A stretch of DNA of 16,926 nucleotides, from NCBI GenBank assembly GCA_002451855.1, contig DKDS01000001.1, forward strand, positions 3,928 through 20,853, written 5' to 3'. The notes under the pieces were generated by a model. It ran no database searches. It saw only the letters and a program-made list of their open reading frames with translations, and was not told the origin of the DNA. The DNA is from Ruminococcaceae bacterium UBA6842. GTDB lineage: Bacteria; Bacillota; Clostridia; Oscillospirales; Acutalibacteraceae. Position 1 is the first letter of the stretch; the number at the start of each line of letters is the position of its first letter. The position numbers and the translations under genes are program-made. This document shows positions 1 through 7,085 of the stretch, piece after piece.

Positions 1-1404
1 GGTTTTTTTGCAGCTTATTTTTCCGGTCGCACCGTCAAAGTCGGTTATCTGTCCGTAATAAAGGTCATCCTGCGACTTAATCGAGGCTTCGGATACATAA
101 AGGGTAACAAAATCTCCCACGCCCAGCTTCTTTACAGCCTTTTCATATGTTCCGTCCGTGTCGCCCATCATTTTGCGGTACATTTCTCTGTCAAGGTCTG
201 AAAGATTTACGGTTTCCGTATCGCCTGTCGGCAATTCCGAAACTATTATGGGGAAGTTATCGGGAATATCGTAAAGCCTTGACTGATCCTCGGATGAAAG
301 CGGTAAAAAGCTTACAACTGCTCCGTTTACGGTTTTTACCTTTACATATACCGCCGGATCAAGAATTTCATCACCGTTTTTGGTGTCTCTTTCGGTCGGC
401 TTTTTGCCTACATAAATGCAGAGTATATCTCCCGCTTTAAGCGAGGCGGCGTCCTGATAGCTGAATTTGCCGCCGTTCTCTGTAAGATTATCGGAGGTAA
501 GCTCCTCGTATTTATCTGAGCCTACTTCATAATCTATACTGTCGGTATCCTTGATATAGATTATATCGTCGCTCATTTTAAGCTTTTCGGCTTCTTTTTT
601 CGCAATCGAGAAAGCGGCTGTACGGATGCTTTCATCCTTGCCGTCAAATACCCAGCCGTCCGCAAGGTTAAGCTCGTAAGAACAGCCCGGGTTAAAGCCT
701 TCGGGCGCCTTTACGGTATAAATACCGTCATTATCGCCGTCGGTTATGCTGAGTGTTACCGGATCCGAGCCGTCCTTTACCGTAAGAGCCGCCGCCGAAG
801 CCGGCAGAACCGAGCCGGACACCTGCTTTATGCCGAAGGATATGTCGGACGACTTATCCATCTGCGCAAAGGAGGTAAGATTAAGATTTTCCGACGGACC
901 GATCTCATTGTATTTTGCATATACATCGGTGTTTTCCGTTACGGGATTGTCGGAGTAGAACGGCACGGTCAGGCTCTTGTCGGTATAATAGCCTAAAAGT
1001 ACGGCGTTATCCTTTGAGGATTTCTGTACCGTGGGTATCTCGCCGAGCGGACTGCCTTTTTCCGCGGGAAGTACATCTATAACATTATCTCCGTCATAAA
1101 AGCTTACGGTTAAAAGCTCAGGACCTAAGTGTATATCCCAGCCTGCCATAAACTTTTTAAGCATAAGCAGATCCTTGAAATCCGCCTTGCTGTCGGAATT
1201 TACATCTGCCGTAACAAGATTAAATCCGTTGGGATTGTGTCTTGCTATATAGCGCTTTAAGATGAGTACATCCTTAAAGTCAACCTTTCCGTCCCCGGTT
1301 ATATCGCCGTAAAGGTTTCCGCTTAATTTTGCGGCTGCCGAAAACGGCAGTACAGCGGCAACGGTTATAACCGAGAGAAAAAGGCATAAAAGCTTTTTAA
1401 ACAT
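1..1404 (-). CDS. Secreted protein with N-terminal dockerin and InlB-type repeat (C-terminus off window)
   Basis: The frame is open from the ATG at 1404 to the window edge (468 codons, no stop), so the C-terminus is missing. Residues 1-25 are a signal peptide: basic start, hydrophobic core, then an Ala run. Residues 33-88 form a type I dockerin with two calcium-loop repeats. The loop ligand pattern is D34/T36/D38/D42/D45 and D67/N69/D71/D75/D78, and each loop is followed by an F-K-D-x-L-x-L-K helix. Residues about 98-166 resemble an InlB B / Listeria-Bacteroides repeat (YYTDKSLTVPF ... TDVYAKY). The rest, about 300 residues, is beta-rich and not recognised. The dockerin should bind a cohesin, and the gene directly upstream encodes one. 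The ribosome binding site AAGGAGG lies inside the last codons of that gene, and stop and start are two bases apart, so the two are co-transcribed and probably translationally coupled. A dockerin directly after the signal peptide is unusual, since most are C-terminal. Confidence 0.88.
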   Translation of the reverse strand, partial: MFKKLLCLFLSVITVAAVLPFSAAAKLSGNLYGDITGDGKVDFKDVLILKRYIARHNPNGFNLVTADVNSDSKADFKDLLMLKKFMAGWDIHLGPELLTVSFYDGDNVIDVLPAEKGSPLGEIPTVQKSSKDNAVLLGYYTDKSLTVPFYSDNPVTENTDVYAKYNEIGPSENLNLTSFAQMDKSSDISFGIKQVSGSVLPASAAALTVKDGSDPVTLSITDGDNDGIYTVKAPEGFNPGCSYELNLADGWVFDGKDESIRTAAFSIAKKEAEKLKMSDDIIYIKDTDSIDYEVGSDKYEELTSDNLTENGGKFSYQDAASLKAGDILCIYVGKKPTERDTKNGDEILDPAVYVKVKTVNGAVVSFLPLSSEDQSRLYDIPDNFPIIVSELPTGDTETVNLSDLDREMYRKMMGDTDGTYEKAVKKLGVGDFVTLYVSEASIKSQDDLYYGQITDFDGATGKISCKKT

Positions 1405-1406
1405 TC

Positions 1407-2417
1407 TCAGACCTCCTTTTTAAGGTAAACAAAAAATGCTGCCGCTCCGCCTAAGGCTATCACCACTATTGATACTATTGCAATCGTCCTGCCTGCTGAA
1501 CCCTTCTTGGTCTTGGTATTTTTTTCGGCAGGGCGACTTTCCTGCTTGTCGGTGCCGCTTTCCGTTGTTTCGTCAGGCTCGCTTACAACATCCTCGCTTG
1601 ACACCTCATCCTCCGAAGAGGTTATGCTTTCGGTTTTTGAGACTGTTGTTGACGAAGTCTTGCTTTCGGTTTTTTTTGCGTCCTCCTTGAGGGCGGCTAT
1701 CGTATGCCCTTTTTCTATAAGCTTGCCGCAATCCTTACAGTAGGTGTCGCCCGAATAGCCCTCCGCTTTTTTGGTGGGGTCTGCGGCATTTCTGATTTCG
1801 GTGTTTTTATGGCCTGTGGCGTTTACCGTTCTTGTATCCGACGTTTCGCCGCACTTTGTGCAGGTAAGGGTCTCGGTTCCCGACTTTTCGCACGAGGCTG
1901 CCGCGGTTACCGTCCACACCCTATTATGTATGCACTTTACAACATTAACGGCTCCCTTGCCGCCGCTTATGCTCACATCGTCTGCGTCTATATTTATAGC
2001 GCTGTTGACGGAAAGGGTTATCGGGTAGGATTTGATTTCCGCGTTTGCGGCAACCGAAAAGTTAAGGGTTACTACCGTTCCGTTTGCCGTAATGTTTTCA
2101 AATTTACCCGAATCGGCGGAAAACACATAATTGCTTAGTGACGGGGGCGGAGTAATGTCTCCGTCTGAAAAAACACCGCCGTTTGTAACAGAATTAAGCG
2201 TCAGTGCCGAATGGTCGTAATTTACGGAAAAGTTAAGCGCCCAGATACCCGGGTTTCCGTTTATCGCCACCGCAACCGATGCGGTTCCGCCCTTTTCCGC
2301 ATTGACAGAGCCTGCGGAAAGCGACGCACCCGCCGCGCTTACCGTAAGCGGCAGCCCTGCCAGACAAACAGTACAGGTCAGGATGACCGCCTTTTTGATT
2401 TTTTTAAGTAGCTTCAA
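1407..2417 (-). CDS. Membrane-anchored single-cohesin surface protein
   Basis: The 336-residue product is laid out as a small anchoring scaffoldin. It has a signal peptide (1-29), one cohesin domain (about 31-160, with the typical G-I-W-A-L-N-F-S-V-N-Y-D strand and a closing V-N-V strand) and a Cys-rich module (162-240). The module carries CxxC pairs C186/C189 and C227/C230, each followed by a Gly-His. A Ser/Thr/Glu-rich linker (245-305) leads to a single transmembrane helix (about 311-332) and a KKEV tail. I see no SLH domain and no LPXTG motif, so anchoring is by the C-terminal helix. The start is TTG at 2417, supported by GGAGGAG about 5 bases upstream; the ATG further upstream in this region is followed by an in-frame stop. 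Its likely partner is the dockerin protein encoded two bases downstream. The cohesin call is by sequence pattern; binding specificity cannot be judged. Confidence 0.85.
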   Translation of the reverse strand: MKLLKKIKKAVILTCTVCLAGLPLTVSAAGASLSAGSVNAEKGGTASVAVAINGNPGIWALNFSVNYDHSALTLNSVTNGGVFSDGDITPPPSLSNYVFSADSGKFENITANGTVVTLNFSVAANAEIKSYPITLSVNSAINIDADDVSISGGKGAVNVVKCIHNRVWTVTAAASCEKSGTETLTCTKCGETSDTRTVNATGHKNTEIRNAADPTKKAEGYSGDTYCKDCGKLIEKGHTIAALKEDAKKTESKTSSTTVSKTESITSSEDEVSSEDVVSEPDETTESGTDKQESRPAEKNTKTKKGSAGRTIAIVSIVVIALGGAAAFFVYLKKEV

Positions 2418-2451
2418 AAAATCTCCTCCTCAAATATTTTAATTTAATTTT

Positions 2452-2479
2452 ATCATAATCAGTATATTCAAAACCGCAA
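2452..2479 (-). promoter_or_regulatory. Candidate promoter of the cohesin-dockerin operon
   Basis: On the minus strand TTGCGG (2474-2479) is followed, 16 bases on, by TATGAT (2452-2457), about 35 bases before the TTG start of the cohesin gene. The -35 element is weak and lies inside one arm of the inverted repeat at 2474-2504, which would fit control by a DNA-binding protein. Confidence 0.4.
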
Positions 2480-2504
2480 AAAGCGTGAAATGTATTTTTT
2501 GCGG
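2474..2504. repeat. Inverted repeat between divergent promoters (candidate operator)
   Basis: Arms CCGCAAAAA (2474-2482) and TTTTTGCGG (2496-2504) are perfect 9-bp inverted copies, with arm starts 22 bp apart, about two helical turns. The repeat lies between the start codons of the cohesin operon and the response regulator and overlaps the presumed -35 of the cohesin promoter. There is no good U-tract on the plus side, so an operator is likelier than a terminator. Binding by the neighbouring LytTR regulator is a guess; LytTR sites are usually direct repeats. Confidence 0.5.
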
Positions 2505-2525
2505 CGTGAGTTGCAATTATAATGA

Positions 2526-2554
2526 TTGAAAAAAACGAAGGTATATTGTAAAAT
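2526..2554 (+). promoter_or_regulatory. Sigma-A-like promoter of the two-component operon
   Basis: TTGAAA (2526-2531), a 17-base spacer, then TAAAAT (2549-2554). It lies 28 bases before the start codon and is followed by the ribosome binding site AGGGGGTGG. Confidence 0.65.
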
Positions 2555-2582
2555 AAATAAAGATACATAAGGGGGTGGCGGT

Positions 2583-3305
2583 ATGCTTAAAATCGCCGTG
2601 TGCGACGACAGCCCGATTTTTCTTGAAAGCGCTGTCGGATATATAAAAAAATGGTCGGACGAAACCGAAACGCCGACCGATATATATACATATTCGAACG
2701 GCGACGACCTTATCCGTTCGGGCTCCGCCGCAGCTCCGGATATAGTTTTTCTTGATATAATAATGCCGCTTTTAAGCGGTATGGATACGGCAAGGGAATT
2801 AAGACAGAAAAACACTGCGGTTAAAATAATCTTTCTTACCTCCTCGCCCGAGTTTGCGCTTGAATCATACGAGGTAAAGGCGCAGGGGTATCTTCTTAAA
2901 CCCGTTTCATACGAAAAAATAAAGGAGACGCTTGACGAATGTGCCGCGGCCTATGCCGCGGAGCCGGAAAACATTATTTTAAAGACCTCCTTCGGATTTC
3001 AGAAAATTTATCTGCACGATATTGAATATGCTGAGGCGCAGAATAAAAAGGTTATTTTCTTTTTAAAGAACGGCGGAACGGTGGAAACCGCCGAACCGCT
3101 CCGTTCATTCGAGCATAAGCTGACCGACGCCAACGGATTTTTCAAATGCCACCGAAGCTATCTTGTCTATATTCCGAATATCGACCGCTTTAACAGCTCG
3201 GAGATAATAACCTGCTCAGGCAGAAAAATACCGATTGCAAGGGGATACGCAAAGCCCTTTAAGGAAGCCTACTTTTTAACAATGTTCGGCTGTGGGGAGA
3301 ATTGA
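2583..3305 (+). CDS. LytTR-family response regulator
   Basis: The 240-residue protein has an N-terminal receiver domain (about 2-122) and a C-terminal LytTR DNA-binding domain (about 131-235), the AgrA/LytR/VirR architecture. In the receiver, D8 and D9 form the acidic pocket, D58 (in F-L-D-I-I-M-P) is the phospho-acceptor, T86 the conserved Thr and K106 (L-L-K-P) the conserved Lys. The LytTR part has the pattern I-x-Y-A-E-A-x-x-K-K and the K-C-H-R-S-Y-L-V core. ATG at 2583 follows a G-rich ribosome binding site. The cognate kinase begins one base after its stop. Its position divergent to the cohesin-dockerin operon suggests, but does not show, that it regulates that operon. Confidence 0.93.
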   Translation: MLKIAVCDDSPIFLESAVGYIKKWSDETETPTDIYTYSNGDDLIRSGSAAAPDIVFLDIIMPLLSGMDTARELRQKNTAVKIIFLTSSPEFALESYEVKAQGYLLKPVSYEKIKETLDECAAAYAAEPENIILKTSFGFQKIYLHDIEYAEAQNKKVIFFLKNGGTVETAEPLRSFEHKLTDANGFFKCHRSYLVYIPNIDRFNSSEIITCSGRKIPIARGYAKPFKEAYFLTMFGCGEN

Positions 3306-3306
3306 A

Positions 3307-4578
3307 ATGGCAGTAAATATATTAAGCTTTATACATAACGCAACCACACTGATTTTCGGCGTTTACATATCGGCGGCATTTTTGGGCGTTAAAATGAGCA
3401 AAAGGAATATATTTGTTTTAATGGGCTTTTCCTCTGCTGTCGGGGTGGTTTACATACTCTCTTATATTCTTTTCGGGGAAAGCGTGACAGAGCAGATATA
3501 TCCCTTTATAGTCCATTTGCCGCTGGTCATTTTTCTGTCGGTTTTTTATAAGTACAAATTCGCGCTGTCGCTGCTTTCGGTGCTTACCGCATACCTGTGC
3601 TGTCAGTTCAGCAACTGGATGGGGCTTGCCGTGCTTAATCTTACCAATGCGGTGTGGGCTTATTATGTCATAAGAATTGCAACAACCACCGCTGTTTTTG
3701 CGGTTCTCATAGTCTATGTTTCCGACGCCACCGCGGGACTTCTCAAAAAGCCTACAAAATCAATTTTAATACTGGGGCTTATGCCGTTTGTGTATTATGT
3801 TTTTGATTATGTCGCAGGGGTTTATACCACACTGCTGTATTCGGGTCCCGAATCGGTGACCGAGTTTCTGGGCTTTATGCTTTGCGTTTTTTATATTCTG
3901 TTTATATTTCTGTATTTCAGGGAATTTGAGCAAAAGACCGAAGCGGAGCAGCAAAGCAGAATGTTAAAAATACAGTATTCGCAAACAAAAAAGGAAATTG
4001 AGGCGATACGCCGTTCTCAGCGCTCTGTTGCTATTTTAAGACACGATATGAGACATTTTTTGCTCAGTATTTCGTCGTTTATAGAGAATAACGAGGATGA
4101 AAAGGCTCTCGGTTATATAAGAGATTTGATTGATGTGGCTGATAAGACCGCCACCAAAAAATACAGTCAAAATGAAATCGTAAATATGATTTTATCCTCG
4201 CACGAGGATGAAATTGAAAAAAACGGCATTACCTTCAGGTATAATATCGAGCTTCCCGAAACACTTGATATTTCGGATGTTGACCTTACCGCAATTCTCT
4301 CTAACGGACTTGAAAACGCCGTTCAGGCAGTTCTGCCGCTTGACATTGCCAAGCGGGAAATAATAATGGATATGCACACAAATGAAAATAATAAGCTTCT
4401 CATATCCATAAAAAACAGGTTTGCAAAGCAGCCTATATTTAAAAACGGATTGCCGCAGACCGATGAGGCGGGACACGGCTTCGGAACGCAAAGCATACGC
4501 TATGTAGCGGAAAAGCTTAACGGAAATTGCCGCTTTTCCGCAGAAAACGGTATGTTTGTGCTTCAGGTCGTAATATAA
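3307..4578 (+). CDS. GHKL-type membrane sensor histidine kinase (AgrC-like)
   Basis: The first 210 or so residues contain about six hydrophobic membrane segments, followed by a short coiled-coil-like stretch. The kinase part has the H-box R-H-D-M-R-H (H246), the N-box N-G-L-E-N-A-V (N333/N337) and the G-box G-H-G-F-G (389-393), followed by a typical GHKL C-terminus. I chose ATG 3307 (423 residues) because GGGGAGA stands about 8 bases upstream. An in-frame GTG at 3292 would add five residues and overlap the regulator gene, but has no good ribosome binding site. Kinases of this class sense peptides or envelope signals and usually pair with LytTR regulators, as here. No AgrD-like peptide gene or AgrB protease is visible in the window. 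Confidence 0.92.
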   Translation: MAVNILSFIHNATTLIFGVYISAAFLGVKMSKRNIFVLMGFSSAVGVVYILSYILFGESVTEQIYPFIVHLPLVIFLSVFYKYKFALSLLSVLTAYLCCQFSNWMGLAVLNLTNAVWAYYVIRIATTTAVFAVLIVYVSDATAGLLKKPTKSILILGLMPFVYYVFDYVAGVYTTLLYSGPESVTEFLGFMLCVFYILFIFLYFREFEQKTEAEQQSRMLKIQYSQTKKEIEAIRRSQRSVAILRHDMRHFLLSISSFIENNEDEKALGYIRDLIDVADKTATKKYSQNEIVNMILSSHEDEIEKNGITFRYNIELPETLDISDVDLTAILSNGLENAVQAVLPLDIAKREIIMDMHTNENNKLLISIKNRFAKQPIFKNGLPQTDEAGHGFGTQSIRYVAEKLNGNCRFSAENGMFVLQVVI

Positions 4579-4598
4579 AATACTGTTTGAGGGGTTTT

Positions 4599-5351
4599 AT
4601 GAATTATATCAGAATAACAAAGGAAAATATTGACAAAGAGCATATTTGCTGCGCTATGTCGGGTAAGCAAAGTCTGCAAAAAAAGGAATGGCTTAAGGAA
4701 AGATTTGACGAGGGACTTGTTTTTTACCGCAGTGAGGAACGGGGGAAATGCTTTATTGAGTACATACCCGCGGAAAACGCATGGGTGCCTATAATTGCCG
4801 ACGGATATATTTTTATAAACTGTCTTTGGGTATCCGGCTCTTTGAAGGGACACGGATATTCAAACGATTTACTGGAAGAGTGCATAGGGGACGCGAAAGC
4901 CGATAAGAAAAAAGGACTTTGCATACTTTCGTCCGAGGGCAGGAAAAGAGAATTCCTGTCCGACCCTAAGTTTATGGCTTATAAGGGCTTTACGGTTGCG
5001 GATAAATCCGATGCGGGAATTACGCTTATGTATCTGCCGCTTGACAAAAACGCGCAGCCGCCAAGGTTTAAAGAGTGCGCAAAGCACCCCGAAACAGAAG
5101 AAAAGGGTTTTGTCCTTTACTACACCGACCAATGTCCGTTTACATACTACTGGGTGCCGAGGGTTGAGGAAACCGCAAAGCAAAACGGTATTCCGTTTAA
5201 ATCGGTTCATATTACAAGCAAGGAAGCGGCACAAAATGTACCGGCGCCCGTAACTACCTACGCTCTTTTTCGGAACGGCAGGTTTGTAACCCAGGGAATA
5301 CAGTCGGATAAAAAATTTTTAGTTCTTGCCGGTAGGATGAATAAAGAATGA
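4599..5351 (+). CDS. GNAT-family N-acetyltransferase with YoaP-like C-terminal domain
   Basis: The 250-residue protein matches the size and layout of Bacillus YoaP. The N-terminal GNAT domain (about 1-150) has the acetyl-CoA-binding region L-W-V-S-G-S-L-K-G-H-G-Y-S (77-88). The C-terminal YoaP-like domain (about 170-250) starts L-Y-Y-T-D-Q-C-P-F, resembling a thioredoxin-fold strand with a lone Cys (C179) where a CxxC could be. I chose ATG 4599, which has GAGGGG upstream; the same frame is open earlier but overlaps the kinase gene. It starts 20 bases after the kinase stop and its own stop overlaps the next start (ATGA), so it is in an operon with both. The substrate is unknown. Confidence 0.8.
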   Translation: MNYIRITKENIDKEHICCAMSGKQSLQKKEWLKERFDEGLVFYRSEERGKCFIEYIPAENAWVPIIADGYIFINCLWVSGSLKGHGYSNDLLEECIGDAKADKKKGLCILSSEGRKREFLSDPKFMAYKGFTVADKSDAGITLMYLPLDKNAQPPRFKECAKHPETEEKGFVLYYTDQCPFTYYWVPRVEETAKQNGIPFKSVHITSKEAAQNVPAPVTTYALFRNGRFVTQGIQSDKKFLVLAGRMNKE

Positions 5352-6253
5352 AAAAACATTCAAGATTTAAAATTGCCCGTAATTTTCTTATATTTTGGAC
5401 GCTGTTTATCGGTATCGGCACAGCGGCAGGCGCCTCCGCAATGCTGATCGACCCTACGGGCGGACTTATGGGAATGGACGCAATGCTCCCGTATTTTAAG
5501 GTTTTACCGTTTGCGGATGTGCTTTTTCGGGACTTTGTTTTTTCTGGCATTGCTTTGTTTATTGTAAACGGAATTACAAACCTTACGGCGGCGGTATTGC
5601 TGTTTGCAAAAAAGAAGCTCGGCGTTATACTCGGCGGAATATTCGGCGTAACGCTTATGCTGTGGATATGTATACAGTTTTATATGTTCCCGCCTAACTT
5701 TATGTCTGCGACGTACTTTATTTTCGGGCTGCTGCAGGCGGTAACAGGATATGCGGCGTGGGTTTTCGGAAAGCAGGAGGAGTTCGTCGTGCATATTTCC
5801 GACTATCCGAATATCGGCACAAACCCGAAACGGCTGGTTGTCTTTTTCTCACGAATGGGATATGTGCGTAAAAAGGCGTATGAGGAAGCAAACCGCACAG
5901 GTGCTGATGTTTATGAAATAAAGTCCGCCGAGCGGACAGAGGGAACCCCCGGCTTTTGGTGGTGCGGCCGCTTCGGAATGCACAGGTGGGAAATGCCGAT
6001 AGAGCCTATCGGTATCGAGCTTTCTGACTATGAACATATAACGATATGCTCGCCCATATGGGTGTTTTCTCTTGCCGCGCCGGTAAGGGCGTTTTGCCGT
6101 GCGGCTTCGGGGAAAATTAAGGAAGCGGATTATATTTTGGTGCATCATCAAAAAAGCGCCTATAAAAATGCCGCCGATGAAATGGATATCACCTTGGGCA
6201 TTAAGCACACACAGCTAAACAGTATACAGTGCCGAAAGGGAGTATATAAATAA
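5348..6253 (+). CDS. Membrane protein with C-terminal flavodoxin-like domain
   Basis: The 301-residue protein has four hydrophobic segments in its first half (about 12-33, 62-86, 90-112 and 120-141). They are followed by a cytoplasmic flavodoxin-like domain (about 161-275). The flavodoxin signs are an initial strand and phosphate-loop region (R-L-V-V-F-F-S-R-M-G-Y, 162-172), then the strand D-Y-E-H-I-T-I-C-S-P-I-W-V-F-S (227-241), where the S-P-I-W loop normally contacts FMN, then a final strand D-Y-I-L-V-H-H. Electron transfer with FMN is expected, tied to the membrane through the N-terminal half. The phosphate loop looks degenerate compared with classical flavodoxins. Overlap of start and stop (ATGA) with the GNAT gene shows tight coupling. 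No clear terminator follows it. Confidence 0.72.
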   Translation: MKKHSRFKIARNFLIFWTLFIGIGTAAGASAMLIDPTGGLMGMDAMLPYFKVLPFADVLFRDFVFSGIALFIVNGITNLTAAVLLFAKKKLGVILGGIFGVTLMLWICIQFYMFPPNFMSATYFIFGLLQAVTGYAAWVFGKQEEFVVHISDYPNIGTNPKRLVVFFSRMGYVRKKAYEEANRTGADVYEIKSAERTEGTPGFWWCGRFGMHRWEMPIEPIGIELSDYEHITICSPIWVFSLAAPVRAFCRAASGKIKEADYILVHHQKSAYKNAADEMDITLGIKHTQLNSIQCRKGVYK

Positions 6254-6278
6254 AGGCAATATAAGCGCCTGCGGCATA

Positions 6279-6307
6279 TTGAAAAAATTGCGGATTTGAA
6301 TTATAAT
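6279..6307 (+). promoter_or_regulatory. Near-consensus sigma-A promoter of cwlD-radA
   Basis: TTGAAA (6279-6284), a 17-base spacer, then a perfect TATAAT (6302-6307). Transcription should start near 6314, leaving a 5' UTR of about 68 bases that contains the inverted repeat at 6335-6369. Confidence 0.78.
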
Positions 6308-6334
6308 AAATATGCTCTGTTTATAAATGTTCTA

Positions 6335-6369
6335 CCATACAGCTTAAAAACATATTTTAAACTGTATGG
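6335..6369 (+). promoter_or_regulatory. Long inverted repeat in the cwlD 5' UTR
   Basis: CCATACAGCTTAAAA (6335-6349) pairs with TTTTAAACTGTATGG (6355-6369) over 15 positions with one mismatch and a 5-base loop. Its right end overlaps the ribosome binding site GGGAGTG of the amidase gene (6368-6374), so as RNA it could limit translation. As DNA it could be an operator just downstream of the promoter. No U-tract follows, so it is not a terminator. Confidence 0.6.
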
Positions 6370-6381
6370 GAGTGATTCGGA

Positions 6382-7083
6382 ATGTTTAAGGGACGCATTG
6401 CGGCGGTTTTGGCGCTTGTTTTATGCTTTGCTTTTTTCAGCACATATTTTTTAAGGAAATATACCAATACCTCCGCTTTTATGTCGGATGACAAAAGACC
6501 TGTTTTGATTTTAGACGCGGGCCACGGCGGCTTTGACGGGGGAGCGGTAGCGCCCGACGGCACGGTTGAAAAAACCATAAACCTTAAAATTGCGGTAAGG
6601 CTCAGAGATTTGCTGACACAAAACGGCTTTAAGGTCATTATGACAAGGGAAAGCGATGTTTCAACCGATGATGTGGAATCAGACAAAATAGCGACGCGCA
6701 AGAAAAGCGACCTTAAAAACAGGCTTAAGCTTATGAACGATTACCCCGATGCGGTGTTTGTAAGTATTCATCTTAATAAATTTACAACATCTGCCGCAAA
6801 CGGCTCGCAGGTGTTTTACAACGCGAGTATTGAAGATTCTAAAAAATTAGGCGACGATATTCAAAAATCCATAGTAAGGCTGTTACAGCCGGAAAATCAG
6901 AGAGTCAACAAGCCTGCCACAAGCAGTACATATATACTTTATAACGCAACAATACCGGCGGTGCTTGTGGAGTGCGGATTTTTAAGCAACACGGCGGAGC
7001 TTAAACGCCTTAAAACCGAGGAATACCAAAACAAAATAGCGTTCAGCATTTTTTGCGGAATAATGAATTATTACGGAGGATAA
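6382..7083 (+). CDS. cwlD: N-acetylmuramoyl-L-alanine amidase, CwlD-like (Amidase_3)
   Basis: The 233-residue length is close to Bacillus CwlD. Residues 5-24 are an uncleaved-looking signal/anchor helix, so the enzyme acts outside the membrane. The catalytic domain starts at about 41. Zinc ligands and catalytic residues are visible as H48 (D-A-G-H-G-G-F-D-G-G), E63 (V-E-K), H130 (V-S-I-H-L-N) and E197 (V-E-C-G-F). Amidase_3 enzymes cut the amide between MurNAc and L-Ala; CwlD does this in the spore cortex on the way to muramic delta-lactam. The start at 6382 has GGGAGTG about 7 bases upstream. Its last codons contain the radA ribosome binding site GGAGG. The specific CwlD role is inferred from length, single-domain layout and the radA neighbour; a vegetative paralogue is possible. 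Confidence 0.85.
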   Translation: MFKGRIAAVLALVLCFAFFSTYFLRKYTNTSAFMSDDKRPVLILDAGHGGFDGGAVAPDGTVEKTINLKIAVRLRDLLTQNGFKVIMTRESDVSTDDVESDKIATRKKSDLKNRLKLMNDYPDAVFVSIHLNKFTTSAANGSQVFYNASIEDSKKLGDDIQKSIVRLLQPENQRVNKPATSSTYILYNATIPAVLVECGFLSNTAELKRLKTEEYQNKIAFSIFCGIMNYYGG

Positions 7084-7085
7084 AA

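Noticed and set aside
1436..2411. Several plus-strand open frames opposite the cohesin gene
   Set aside because: Low-complexity, Arg/Leu/Ser-rich translations with no ribosome binding sites; they mirror the biased codons of the cohesin gene.
2583..4578. Complete Agr-type quorum-sensing locus
   Set aside because: Kinase and regulator fit the class, but I found no AgrB-like membrane protease or short AgrD-like peptide ORF near them.
6260..6285. CAATAT / ATATTG hairpin after the flavodoxin gene as terminator
   Set aside because: Short, AT-rich stem with mismatched interior and no T-tract on the plus strand.
6336..6343. CATACAGC as a sigma-E -10 box for cwlD
   Set aside because: It resembles the sporulation sigma-E -10, but no -35 is found at the right distance and the bases are part of the inverted repeat; the sigma-A-like promoter is much better.
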